Translations under genes and position numbers: made by a program
From: Lachnospiraceae bacterium
GTDB lineage: Bacteria > Bacillota > Clostridia > Lachnospirales > Lachnospiraceae
NCBI GenBank assembly: GCA_022790905.1
Contig: JAAVYC010000069.1
Span: forward strand, 1 to 9,312
Direction: 5' to 3'
Length of the DNA stretch: 9,312 bases
Notes under the pieces: generated by a model
The model's input: only the letters and a program-made list of their open reading frames with translations
Told to the model about the DNA's origin: nothing
The model's database searches: none
Part shown: piece by piece, positions 1 through 6,447 of the stretch
Position numbering within the stretch: the stretch's first letter is position 1
Layout of the letters: every line of letters begins with the position of its first letter

Positions 1-29
1 ATTGTAATATTAGAAAAGTGCAATGTCAA
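1..29 (-). promoter_or_regulatory. Leftward sigma-A promoter at the window edge
   Basis: On the minus strand TTGACA (24-29) and TACAAT (1-6) are separated by exactly 17 bases (7-23), a near-consensus vegetative promoter. Transcription would leave the window to the left, so its gene is not visible. The CIRCE operator lies 7 bp upstream of the -35 box, so a class I heat-shock gene such as groES/groEL or the hrcA-dnaK group is the natural guess for what it drives. That guess is inference. Confidence 0.6.
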
Positions 30-36
30 TAGAAAA

Positions 37-63
37 TTAGCACTCAATTTAAAAGAGTGCTAA
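37..63. promoter_or_regulatory. CIRCE operator (HrcA binding site)
   Basis: TTAGCACTC (37-45), nine bases, then GAGTGCTAA (55-63) is a perfect 9-9-9 match to the CIRCE inverted repeat bound by the heat-shock repressor HrcA. It sits just upstream of the leftward promoter at 1-29 and about 180 bp upstream of the rightward hydrogenase promoter. Control of a gene beyond the left edge is therefore more likely than control of the hydrogenase operon. No rightward open frame with a ribosome binding site follows it closely. Confidence 0.93.
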
Positions 64-235
64 CAGAAGGCGTAAGGTGCTGGTTCAAAGAGATGGAACA
101 TAGAATGATACACTAATAAAAAAACTAAAAAGTAAGAAAAAATAGAATAAAATAAACAAAGAAAAATGAAAAAAATACCAAAATCTCCAAAAAGTTTCTA
201 GGAAAGCATAAAAAAATCTGATTTTTTTGTATATT
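64..235. other. Non-coding A-tract-rich intergenic stretch
   Basis: I see no credible gene here. From about 118 to 193 the plus strand carries runs of four to seven A at roughly 10-11 base intervals (centres near 129, 139, 150, 172, 181 and 191), a pattern associated with intrinsic DNA curvature. A 19-base A/T inverted repeat, AAAAAAATC-T-GATTTTTTT (210-228), lies just upstream of the hydrogenase -35 box. It could act as an UP-like element but has no usable hairpin loop, so it is a poor terminator. Confidence 0.5.
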
Positions 236-239
236 TTGA

Positions 240-268
240 TTGAGTTAATTATTTCACAATGCTATAAT
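240..268 (+). promoter_or_regulatory. Promoter of the hydCBA operon
   Basis: TTGAGT (240-245), 17 bases, then TATAAT (263-268) preceded by TGC, which also gives it an extended -10. A/T-rich sequence lies directly upstream. Transcription should begin near 275, leaving a leader of about 75 bases before the hydC start. The spacer contains the Rex-like operator described separately. Confidence 0.8.
242..259. promoter_or_regulatory. Candidate Rex (redox repressor) operator
   Basis: GAGTTAATTATTTCACAA matches 16 of 18 positions of the Firmicutes Rex operator TTGT(T/G)AA-WWWW-TT(A/C)ACAA. The right half TTCACAA is perfect and only the first two bases of the left half differ. It covers the end of the -35 box and most of the spacer, so bound repressor would exclude RNA polymerase. 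Rex releases DNA when NADH is high and commonly controls clostridial hydrogenase and fermentation genes. The site is inferred from sequence and position only. Confidence 0.6.
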
Positions 269-349
269 AAAACAGGATGTATGACATTTAATATAAGAAT
301 GCCCCATGTCAATTACGGTACACTGTGGGTAGTATTAAGGAGGAGAAGG

Positions 350-835
350 TTGAAAAAAGAAGACAAAAATCAATTGGATGAGATTTTACAAGCTCATGAT
401 TATAATGAGACTGCGGTGATTGCAATTATGCAGGATATTCAAAAAATTTATCATTATCTTCCGCAGGAAATGCTTACATATATCGCAGGTGAACTGGGAC
501 TCAGTGAGGCGAAAGTGTATGGGGTCGCTACGTTTTATGAGAATTTTTCTTTGGAGCCAAAAGGAAAGTATGTAATTAAAATCTGCGATGGAACGGCTTG
601 TCATGTGCGCAATTCTACGGCAATTTTGGATGAAATCCGTTCTAGCTTGGGAGTGACGGCAGAATCTCCTACAACAGAGGATATGCTTTTTACAGTAGAG
701 ACAGTGTCCTGTTTAGGTGCTTGCGGATTGGCGCCAGTTTGTACCGTGAACGATAAAGTTCATCCGGCAATGACGCCTGAGAAGGCAAGAGCTTTAATAA
801 AAGAGTTGAAGGAGGAAGCTGCAAATGAGAATTGA
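350..835 (+). CDS. hydC: NAD-linked [FeFe] hydrogenase subunit HydC (NuoE-like)
   Basis: Small [2Fe-2S] subunit of a trimeric hydrogenase, homologous to NuoE of complex I; it passes electrons within the cytoplasmic HydABC complex. Translated from TTG at 350 it is 161 residues, the usual NuoE size. A helical N-terminal part with the family's YLPQE and VATFYENF elements is followed by the thioredoxin-like fold carrying all four cluster ligands: C79, C84 (C-x4-C) and C121, C125 (C-x3-C). I chose TTG because AAGGAGGAGAA ends a few bases before it; in-frame ATGs further upstream (from 227 or 281) lie near or before the predicted transcription start and lack a ribosome binding site. The 3' end overlaps hydB by 11 bases, indicating translational coupling. 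HndA of NADP-reducing hydrogenases is the close alternative name. Confidence 0.93.
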   Translation: MKKEDKNQLDEILQAHDYNETAVIAIMQDIQKIYHYLPQEMLTYIAGELGLSEAKVYGVATFYENFSLEPKGKYVIKICDGTACHVRNSTAILDEIRSSLGVTAESPTTEDMLFTVETVSCLGACGLAPVCTVNDKVHPAMTPEKARALIKELKEEAANEN

Positions 836-2714
836 TACAAGACAGGAATTGGAAGCAAAAAGAGCGGAATATGCGGCTTCTTTAAAGACACAGAAAAAGC
901 AAATTTTAATTTGTGCCGGTACGGGATGTGTCGCTGGAGGCTCACTGAAAATATATGCAAGATTGCAAGAAATTTTAAAAGAGCGCGGACTCAAATGTTC
1001 CCTGCGCCTGGAAAAAGAACCACACGATGAGAGTGTCGGTTTGAAAAAGAGTGGTTGTCATGGTTTTTGTGAGATGGGACCGCTGCTTCGCATCGAACCG
1101 GCAGGAATCCTCTATATCAAAGTAAAGGTAGAGGATTGCGAGGAGATTATAGAAGAGAGTATCATAAATGATCGGGTGATTGACAGACTGGTCTATCATG
1201 ATCAGGCTGGGACATCTTACGAAAAGCAGGAAGAGATTCCATTTTATAAACAGCAGACGCGTGTCGCATTGGAAGAATGTGGCCATATCAATGCAGAGTC
1301 GATTGATGAATACATAGCAGTAGGTGGTTATAGCGCCGTTGCAAAAGCACTGTTTGATATGACCCCGCAGCAGATTGTAGATGAAGTGACGGAAGCTTCT
1401 TTGCGCGGACGTGGAGGCGGCGGCTTCCCGACGGGAAGAAAATGGGCTCAGGTTTTGGCGCAGGATTCTAAGGTAAAGTATGTCGTATGTAATGGTGATG
1501 AGGGTGATCCGGGTGCGTTTATGGATCGCAGTATGATGGAGGGTGATCCGCATCGCGTTATCGAGGGAATGGTGATTGCTGGTATAGCAACAGGCGCCCG
1601 CTATGGATATATCTATGTGCGTGCAGAGTACCCGCTTGCTGTAGAGCGTCTTCAGACCGCAATCGACAAGGCAGAGGAAAAAGGTCTGTTAGGAAAGAAT
1701 ATTTTGAGTTCCGGTTTTGATTTTGAATTAAAGATCAGCCAGGGAGCCGGAGCATTTGTCTGCGGAGAAGGTTCGGCGCTGACGGCTTCCATCGAGGGAA
1801 ATCGCGGTATGCCAAGAGTAAAACCTCCTCGTACGGTAGAAAAGGGTCTGTTTGAAAAACCGACCGTATTGAATAATGTAGAGACATATTGTAATGTGCC
1901 TCCGATTATCAATAAAGGGGCTGCATGGTATAAGACAATTGGACCGGAGAACAATCATGGAACAAAAGCGTTTGCCCTGACAGGTAATGTTATGAATACA
2001 GGATTGATTGAGGTTCCGATGGGAACGACTTTGAGAGAAGTTGTGTTCAATATTGGCGGCGGTGTCAAAGGTGGTGAGTTCAAGGCAATTCAGATTGGAG
2101 GACCATCTGGCGGATGTCTCTGTATCAATCCGACGGAAGATCACTTAGATCTCCATTTGGATTTTGACTCTCTGAAAAAAGTCGGGGCGATGATCGGAAG
2201 CGGCGGTCTCGTTGTCATGAACGATAAGAGTTGTATGGTGGAAGTGGCGAGGTTCTTTATGAACTTCACACAGAATGAGTCCTGTGGAAAATGTATCCCT
2301 TGCCGTGAAGGTACGAAGAGAATGCTAGAACTTTTGACCGATATCTGCGAGGGCAGAGGAACGATGGAGCACATTACTTTGTTGGAGGAATTGGCGGAGA
2401 CGATTTCGGAGACGGCTCTTTGCGGCCTTGGTAAAACGGCGGCTTCACCTGTGGTTAGTACTTTGAAATATTTCCGCGATGAGTATATTTCTCATGTTGT
2501 GGATAAAAAATGTCCGTCAGGACAATGTAAAGCTTTAGTCAGTCTTCAGATCGATCCGGAACTCTGTAAAGGATGTTCTAAATGTTCAAGGCTCTGTCCA
2601 GTGGGAGCGATTTCCGGTGAGATTAAGAAACCGTTTACGATTGATACGACGAAGTGTATTAAATGTGGCGCCTGCAAGGAAGGATGTCCTTTCCATGCAG
2701 TAAAAGAAGTGTAG
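825..2714 (+). CDS. hydB: NAD-linked [FeFe] hydrogenase flavoprotein subunit HydB (NuoF-like)
   Basis: NAD(H)- and FMN-binding subunit, 629 residues, the usual size for HydB/HndC. Domains in order: an N-terminal thioredoxin-like [2Fe-2S] domain (C30, C35, C78, C82); the NuoF core with the glycine-rich nucleotide segment GRGGGGFPTG (195-204), the FMN/NADH acidic motif GDEGDPGAFMDR (224-235) and a second glycine-rich stretch with CGEGSAL (313-319); an SLBB-type region around 380-450; the NuoF [4Fe-4S] site (C487, C490, C493, C533); and a C-terminal ferredoxin domain with two [4Fe-4S] sites (C581, C584, C587, C591 and C611, C614, C617, C621). The extra N- and C-terminal domains distinguish it from complex I NuoF and match Thermotoga-type HydB. 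GGAGGA at 811-816 precedes the ATG, which lies inside the end of hydC. C563 and C568 belong to no recognised cluster and could bind another metal. Confidence 0.95.
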   Translation: MRIDTRQELEAKRAEYAASLKTQKKQILICAGTGCVAGGSLKIYARLQEILKERGLKCSLRLEKEPHDESVGLKKSGCHGFCEMGPLLRIEPAGILYIKVKVEDCEEIIEESIINDRVIDRLVYHDQAGTSYEKQEEIPFYKQQTRVALEECGHINAESIDEYIAVGGYSAVAKALFDMTPQQIVDEVTEASLRGRGGGGFPTGRKWAQVLAQDSKVKYVVCNGDEGDPGAFMDRSMMEGDPHRVIEGMVIAGIATGARYGYIYVRAEYPLAVERLQTAIDKAEEKGLLGKNILSSGFDFELKISQGAGAFVCGEGSALTASIEGNRGMPRVKPPRTVEKGLFEKPTVLNNVETYCNVPPIINKGAAWYKTIGPENNHGTKAFALTGNVMNTGLIEVPMGTTLREVVFNIGGGVKGGEFKAIQIGGPSGGCLCINPTEDHLDLHLDFDSLKKVGAMIGSGGLVVMNDKSCMVEVARFFMNFTQNESCGKCIPCREGTKRMLELLTDICEGRGTMEHITLLEELAETISETALCGLGKTAASPVVSTLKYFRDEYISHVVDKKCPSGQCKALVSLQIDPELCKGCSKCSRLCPVGAISGEIKKPFTIDTTKCIKCGACKEGCPFHAVKEV

Positions 2715-2725
2715 GAGGGACTGGC

Positions 2726-4429
2726 ATGGAAAAATATATGATAATAGACGGTGAGCGGGTTTCGTTTACCGATGAAAAAAATATTCTTGCAGTAATCCGT
2801 AAAGCGGGAATTGAGTTACCGACATTTTGTTATTATTCGGATTTATCCATTTACGGAGCCTGTCGTATGTGTGTGGTTGAGGATAAAAGAGGGGGAATTA
2901 TGGCCTCCTGCTCTACACCTCCAAAACATGAGATGGAGATTCGCACCAATACGCCAAAACTCTACTACCATAGGAAGCGTATCTTAGAGTTGCTTTTGGC
3001 GTCCCATTGCAGAGATTGTACGACCTGTGAAAAAAATGGAAGATGTAAATTGCAAGAGCTTGCCAAGCGTTTTGGAATTCCGGGAGTTCGTTTTGAGAAT
3101 ACAAATCCGACTCGTCCGATTGATAATTCTTCTAAAGCGATTGTAAAGGATCCGAATAAATGTATTCTCTGTGGTGACTGTGTCCGCGTCTGCAATGAAA
3201 TCCAGCATGTAGGAGCAATTGATTTTGCTAACCGCGGCTCTAAAATGGTGGTCTCCACGGCATTTGGACGCGATATGGCAGATACCAATTGTGTGAATTG
3301 CGGTCAGTGCGCAGCAGTTTGTCCGACAGGAGCAATCACGATTAAAAATGATACACATGATGTATGGCAGGCGATTCACGATCCGAAGAAACGCGTAGTT
3401 ATGCAGATTGCACCTGCAGTCCGTGTTGCTATTGGTGAGGCATTTGGATATGAACCGGGAGAGAATACGCTTGGAAAATTGATTGCGTCTTTGAGAAAAT
3501 TGGGAGTCGACTTTATTTTTGATACTTCTGTGGGAGCTGATTTGACCATTATTGAGGAAGCGGCAGAATTAGTTGAGACATTAGAAGAGGAGGGGCGCAA
3601 GTATCCGCTCTTTACCTCCTGTTGCCCAGGCTGGATTCGTTTTGTAGAAACAAAATATCCGCATTTGATGAAATATGTATCGACATCGAAATCTCCGATG
3701 CAGATGTTTGGTTCAGTCATCAAGGAGTATTTTAAAAAGCAGGATAAAAAGGAGAAGAAGGAGACTGTTTCCGTTGCAATCATGCCTTGTACGGCGAAGA
3801 AATATGAAGCTGCAAGAGAGGAATTTATGCGTGATGGAAAACCGGTTGTGGATTATGTCCTGACTTCGGAAGAAGTGATAGGAATGATCAAAGAAATCGG
3901 AATTCGTTTTGATCGCTTAGAACCGGAAGCACACGATATGCCGTTCTCCATTTATTCGGGAGCTGGAGTGATCTTTGGAGCGACTGGAGGAGTTACGGAG
4001 GCTGCGATTCGCCGTATTGTAGATGATAAGAGTCCAAAAGCTTTGAAAGATATTGAGTTTGTCGGAGCGAGAGGAATGCAGGGTACGAAGATTTGTGAAC
4101 TGGAGTTAGGGGATAGAAAAGTGCGTGTCGGCATTGTCAGCGGACTTGGCAATGCGGAAGCCTTAATTCAAAAGATTGAGAGCGGAGAAGAGCATTTTGA
4201 CTTTGTGGAAGTTATGGCTTGTCCGGGAGGCTGTGTAGCAGGAGCAGGTCAGCCGTTTGCACATGTCGAGGAGAAGAGTCTGCGTGCCGATGGATTGTAT
4301 AAAAATGACAAGGCGCTTCAGATTAAGCGGAGTGAAAATAATCCAATTATGGCAAATCTATACGGAGATTTGTTAAAGAACAGAGAACACGAATTGCTCC
4401 ATGTACATTATCCGGGACATAAAGAATAG
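2726..4429 (+). CDS. hydA: [FeFe] hydrogenase catalytic subunit HydA
   Basis: Catalytic subunit that makes or oxidises H2 at the H-cluster; 567 residues. Domains in order: plant-type [2Fe-2S] (C35, C46, C49, C62); His/Cys-ligated [4Fe-4S] (H94, C98, C101, C107); a two-cluster ferredoxin domain (C146, C149, C152, C156 and C189, C192, C195, C199); then the H-domain with TSCCPGW (C300, plus proton-relay C299), MPCTAKKYE (C355) and MACPGGCVAGAGQP (C499, C503). A small-subunit-like tail (about 535-567) ends the protein. The H-cluster cysteine numbers coincide with those I recall for Clostridium pasteurianum CpI. The usual third glycine of CxxGGGQP is alanine here. The ATG at 2726 follows AGGAGG 11 bases after the hydB stop; an in-frame frame extends back into hydB but has no better start. 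Genes for maturases HydE, HydF and HydG are not in the window. With HydB and HydC it should form a cytoplasmic NADH/ferredoxin-linked, probably electron-bifurcating, complex; bifurcation is inferred from subunit make-up. Confidence 0.96.
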   Translation: MEKYMIIDGERVSFTDEKNILAVIRKAGIELPTFCYYSDLSIYGACRMCVVEDKRGGIMASCSTPPKHEMEIRTNTPKLYYHRKRILELLLASHCRDCTTCEKNGRCKLQELAKRFGIPGVRFENTNPTRPIDNSSKAIVKDPNKCILCGDCVRVCNEIQHVGAIDFANRGSKMVVSTAFGRDMADTNCVNCGQCAAVCPTGAITIKNDTHDVWQAIHDPKKRVVMQIAPAVRVAIGEAFGYEPGENTLGKLIASLRKLGVDFIFDTSVGADLTIIEEAAELVETLEEEGRKYPLFTSCCPGWIRFVETKYPHLMKYVSTSKSPMQMFGSVIKEYFKKQDKKEKKETVSVAIMPCTAKKYEAAREEFMRDGKPVVDYVLTSEEVIGMIKEIGIRFDRLEPEAHDMPFSIYSGAGVIFGATGGVTEAAIRRIVDDKSPKALKDIEFVGARGMQGTKICELELGDRKVRVGIVSGLGNAEALIQKIESGEEHFDFVEVMACPGGCVAGAGQPFAHVEEKSLRADGLYKNDKALQIKRSENNPIMANLYGDLLKNREHELLHVHYPGHKE

Positions 4430-4516
4430 AAGTTTTAAGATGAATTTTTAAGAAAAATAGGGAGGTTTCGTATCCTTCACATAAAAGTGTTGGAGAGCGT
4501 GGTCCTGTATCAAATT

Positions 4517-4552
4517 ACGGTATAGCCATTCGTGGCTATGCCGTTTTTGTTT
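4517..4552 (+). terminator. Rho-independent terminator of the hydCBA operon
   Basis: A 12-pair stem, ACGGTATAGCCA with TGGCTATGCCGT (one G-U pair), is closed by the stable loop TTCG and followed by a T-rich run TTTTTGTTT. It lies 87 bases after the hydA stop; I see no gene in that gap. Confidence 0.93.
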
Positions 4553-4559
4553 ATGATAA

Positions 4560-4588
4560 TTGTGTTTTTAGTAACCGTACTGTATAAT
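4560..4588 (+). promoter_or_regulatory. Probable promoter of msrA
   Basis: TTGTGT (4560-4565), 17 bases, then a perfect TATAAT (4583-4588). It starts just after the hydrogenase terminator, so msrA has its own transcript with a leader of about 100 bases. I see no clear operator or riboswitch fold in that leader. Confidence 0.6.
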
Positions 4589-4697
4589 AATGCTCGATAG
4601 AAAAATGACAAATTGGACTTGGTGAGATTCACAGAAGATTGGATAAGAACATTTTAATTTTGGCAGTAATGCAAGCAGATAAAGGAGGAAGATACTG

Positions 4698-5171
4698 TTG
4701 GAAATCATTTATTTTGCAGGAGGATGTCTGTGGGGAGTTCAGCATTTTATTAAAAGTTTACCCGGTGTTATTGCAACAGAAGCAGGAAGAGCGAATGGAA
4801 CAACAGACACTCTCGAGGGTGATTATGATGGGTATGCGGAATGCGTAAAAACAGTGTTTGAACCTGAACAAGTATCAGTGAAAGAGTTATTGGGCTATTT
4901 TTTTGAGATTATTGATCCATATAGTATTAACAGACAGGGGAATGATATTGGAAAAAAATATCGCACTGGTGTTTACAGTACTGAGAAAGAACATTTGGAG
5001 ATGGCCCAAAATTTTATTTCTGAGAGAAAAGACGCTTCTCTTATAAAAGTGGAGGTGCTTCCTTTAATAAATTATGTGAGGAGTGCTGATGAGCATCAGG
5101 ACAGATTGGCAAAATATCCAAATGATTATTGTCATATTCCAAAAGATATATTGAATAAATACAGAAAATAA
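4698..5171 (+). CDS. msrA: Peptide methionine (S)-S-oxide reductase MsrA, divergent type
   Basis: Repairs oxidised methionine by reducing the S-sulfoxide in free or protein-bound residues; cytoplasmic. 157 residues, at the short end for MsrA. The catalytic cysteine C10 is in AGGCLWG, where most MsrA have GCFWG. The central signature DPYSINRQGNDIGKKYRTGVY (73-93) corresponds to the usual DPTSLNRQGNDxGTQYRS block, and the C-terminus has EHQDRLAKYPNDYCHI. Between about 28 and 48 it lacks the usual NPTYxxVxxGxTGH segment and reads YDGYAE where GHAE is expected; E48 probably keeps the catalytic acid role. C49 and C145 are the only candidates for a resolving cysteine. The start is TTG at 4698, set by AAAGGAGG (4681-4688). 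Expressed alone or read through into the FIST gene downstream; no clear terminator separates them. Confidence 0.9.
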   Translation: MEIIYFAGGCLWGVQHFIKSLPGVIATEAGRANGTTDTLEGDYDGYAECVKTVFEPEQVSVKELLGYFFEIIDPYSINRQGNDIGKKYRTGVYSTEKEHLEMAQNFISERKDASLIKVEVLPLINYVRSADEHQDRLAKYPNDYCHIPKDILNKYRK

Positions 5172-5361
5172 CTTCTTTTATCACAATAGGAAAAATTTTA
5201 GGAAGAGTTCTGAAAGACGAAGTTTTTTTGAAATAATCAACCTTTTTGTCGTAAAAATAGTAGGAAAAAGACAGCTTATATGGTATGATCATACTATTCT
5301 AATTGTCATAGGGTTTTATACATGGATGATAAATATGATATGGAGAATGGAGGGCACTAAT
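5172..5361 (+). promoter_or_regulatory. msrA-FIST intergenic region with a weak promoter and a palindrome
   Basis: No gene is visible. TGGTATGAT (5281-5289) is an extended -10, with only a poor -35 (TAGGAA at 5261-5266). A perfect 12-base palindrome, GTATGATCATAC (5283-5294), overlaps the -10 and could be an operator. The ribosome binding site GGAGGG (5349-5354) belongs to the FIST gene. A sigma-D-type flagellar/chemotaxis promoter was looked for and not convincingly found. Confidence 0.35.
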
Positions 5362-6435
5362 ATGAAGTTAACATATGGCAGCAGTAAGAGAGGCGATGTG
5401 TCAGAGGCATTGAGAAATATTACAGAGCCTGCAGCGTTGTTTTTTTCTGTTGCGAGTGAGGATATGCTTGAGCACACAGCAAATGAAATCGAGAAAATCT
5501 TTCCTGGCGTTGCATCGATAGGAGGAGTCGGACAGGCATATATGGACAGGCAGTTTTTTGATGCAGGTGTTACAGTCATTGCAATGAAAGAAAACATTAA
5601 AGTTGTGGCAGACGTTTTAGAACAAGCATCTGTTATGCCAATTAAATATATCAGACGACTAGAAGATGCTGTAAAAGAAGTAGGGGGAGAACAGGGGAGA
5701 ACAGCGTGTTTTGATATCTGTTCGGCAGGCGCAGACGTTCGCGCGGTCACAACACTGTCTAATTTTCTCTGTCCTTTGGGATATGATCTCGCAGGAGGTA
5801 CGAGCAATTCGGAGGCGGTTGCCTGCAATGGAAAGGTCTATAAAGATGCATGTGCCTTTTTCATCTTTAAAAACCTCAAAGGAAAAATAAAGTCATATAA
5901 AGAAAATATTTATATACATCCGCAGGAAAATGAAAAGCAGTTTATGGTGACTGAGGCAAAACCGAAAGATTACAGAATCTGTACCTTGGAGAATATGTCT
6001 GCTGAAAAAGTATATACTTCCGAGCTGGGAATCAGCAGAGATAAAATCACAACGCAGACTTTTAAAAATCCATTCGGACATGTCTGTGATTCCGATACAT
6101 ATATTGTCTCTATAAAAGGCGTGGAAGCAGATGGAAGTATCACGACATTCCGTCCTGCAAATAAGATGGATTTTCTTACAATATTGAGCATGGGTGACTA
6201 CCGGGAGGTGGTACAGGATACGATTTCGAGGGTTAAAAGCGACCTTGGCGGCGCATCGGCAGTGCTTTCTGTCAACTGTCTCTTTCGGTATATCATGTTC
6301 AACGATGACCATTACTGGGATCATTATCTTGCGGAAATGTGTCGCAGTTTTTCACATGCAGGTATGGTTGGTGTCGGTGAACATTACAATACACAGTTTG
6401 TCAATCAGACAATGTGCTGTCTGGCATTTGAGTAG
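5362..6435 (+). CDS. FIST-domain sensory protein (FIST_N + FIST_C)
   Basis: Predicted cytoplasmic ligand-binding sensor; FIST domains are signal-input modules of bacterial signalling proteins, thought to bind small molecules such as amino acids. 357 residues, with no signal peptide or membrane segment and nothing besides FIST. FIST_N covers about 20-200 with IGGVGQAY (53-60) and the typical GGTSNS...GKVYKDACAFFIF block (145-169). FIST_C covers about 205-357 and ends in the characteristic GVGEHYNTQFVNQT (337-350) plus a short strand CCLAF. There are eleven cysteines, many for a cytosolic protein. The start at 5362 is favoured over an ATG 12 codons upstream because GGAGGG sits at the right distance. 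The next gene, a chemoreceptor signalling domain, begins 12 bases after its stop, so the two are surely co-transcribed and probably partners. The ligand cannot be told from sequence. Confidence 0.85.
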   Translation: MKLTYGSSKRGDVSEALRNITEPAALFFSVASEDMLEHTANEIEKIFPGVASIGGVGQAYMDRQFFDAGVTVIAMKENIKVVADVLEQASVMPIKYIRRLEDAVKEVGGEQGRTACFDICSAGADVRAVTTLSNFLCPLGYDLAGGTSNSEAVACNGKVYKDACAFFIFKNLKGKIKSYKENIYIHPQENEKQFMVTEAKPKDYRICTLENMSAEKVYTSELGISRDKITTQTFKNPFGHVCDSDTYIVSIKGVEADGSITTFRPANKMDFLTILSMGDYREVVQDTISRVKSDLGGASAVLSVNCLFRYIMFNDDHYWDHYLAEMCRSFSHAGMVGVGEHYNTQFVNQTMCCLAFE

Positions 6436-6447
6436 GGGGAAAAAGAA

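Noticed and set aside
210..228. A/T inverted repeat as a terminator before the hydrogenase promoter
   Set aside because: The arms are all A/T with a one-base centre, so no stable RNA hairpin forms; it is better seen as A/T-rich promoter-upstream DNA.
318..327. Ten-base repeat GTACACTGTG shared between the hydC leader and the region after the transducer gene (near 7426)
   Set aside because: It is too short and unsupported by context to distinguish from chance.
227..349. N-terminal extension of hydC from in-frame upstream starts
   Set aside because: The codons from 227 run through the promoter (240-268), upstream ATGs lack a ribosome binding site, and the family begins near the TTG at 350, which has a strong AGGAGG.
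975..1553. Long minus-strand reading frames opposite hydB, hydA and the FIST gene
   Set aside because: They lie antisense to clear coding genes, lack ribosome binding sites and show no recognisable protein motifs.
4560..4577. Rex-like operator at the msrA promoter
   Set aside because: Only about 13 of 18 positions agree, and the right half site is poor.
4639..4848. Small 69-residue reading frame overlapping the start of msrA
   Set aside because: It is out of frame with msrA, has no family signature, and the ribosome binding site fits the msrA TTG.
5251..5281. Sigma-D/FliA-type promoter before the FIST/MCP genes
   Set aside because: TAAA is followed by a GC-TTATA element at the wrong spacing (about 18 rather than 15) and with a poor -10 match.
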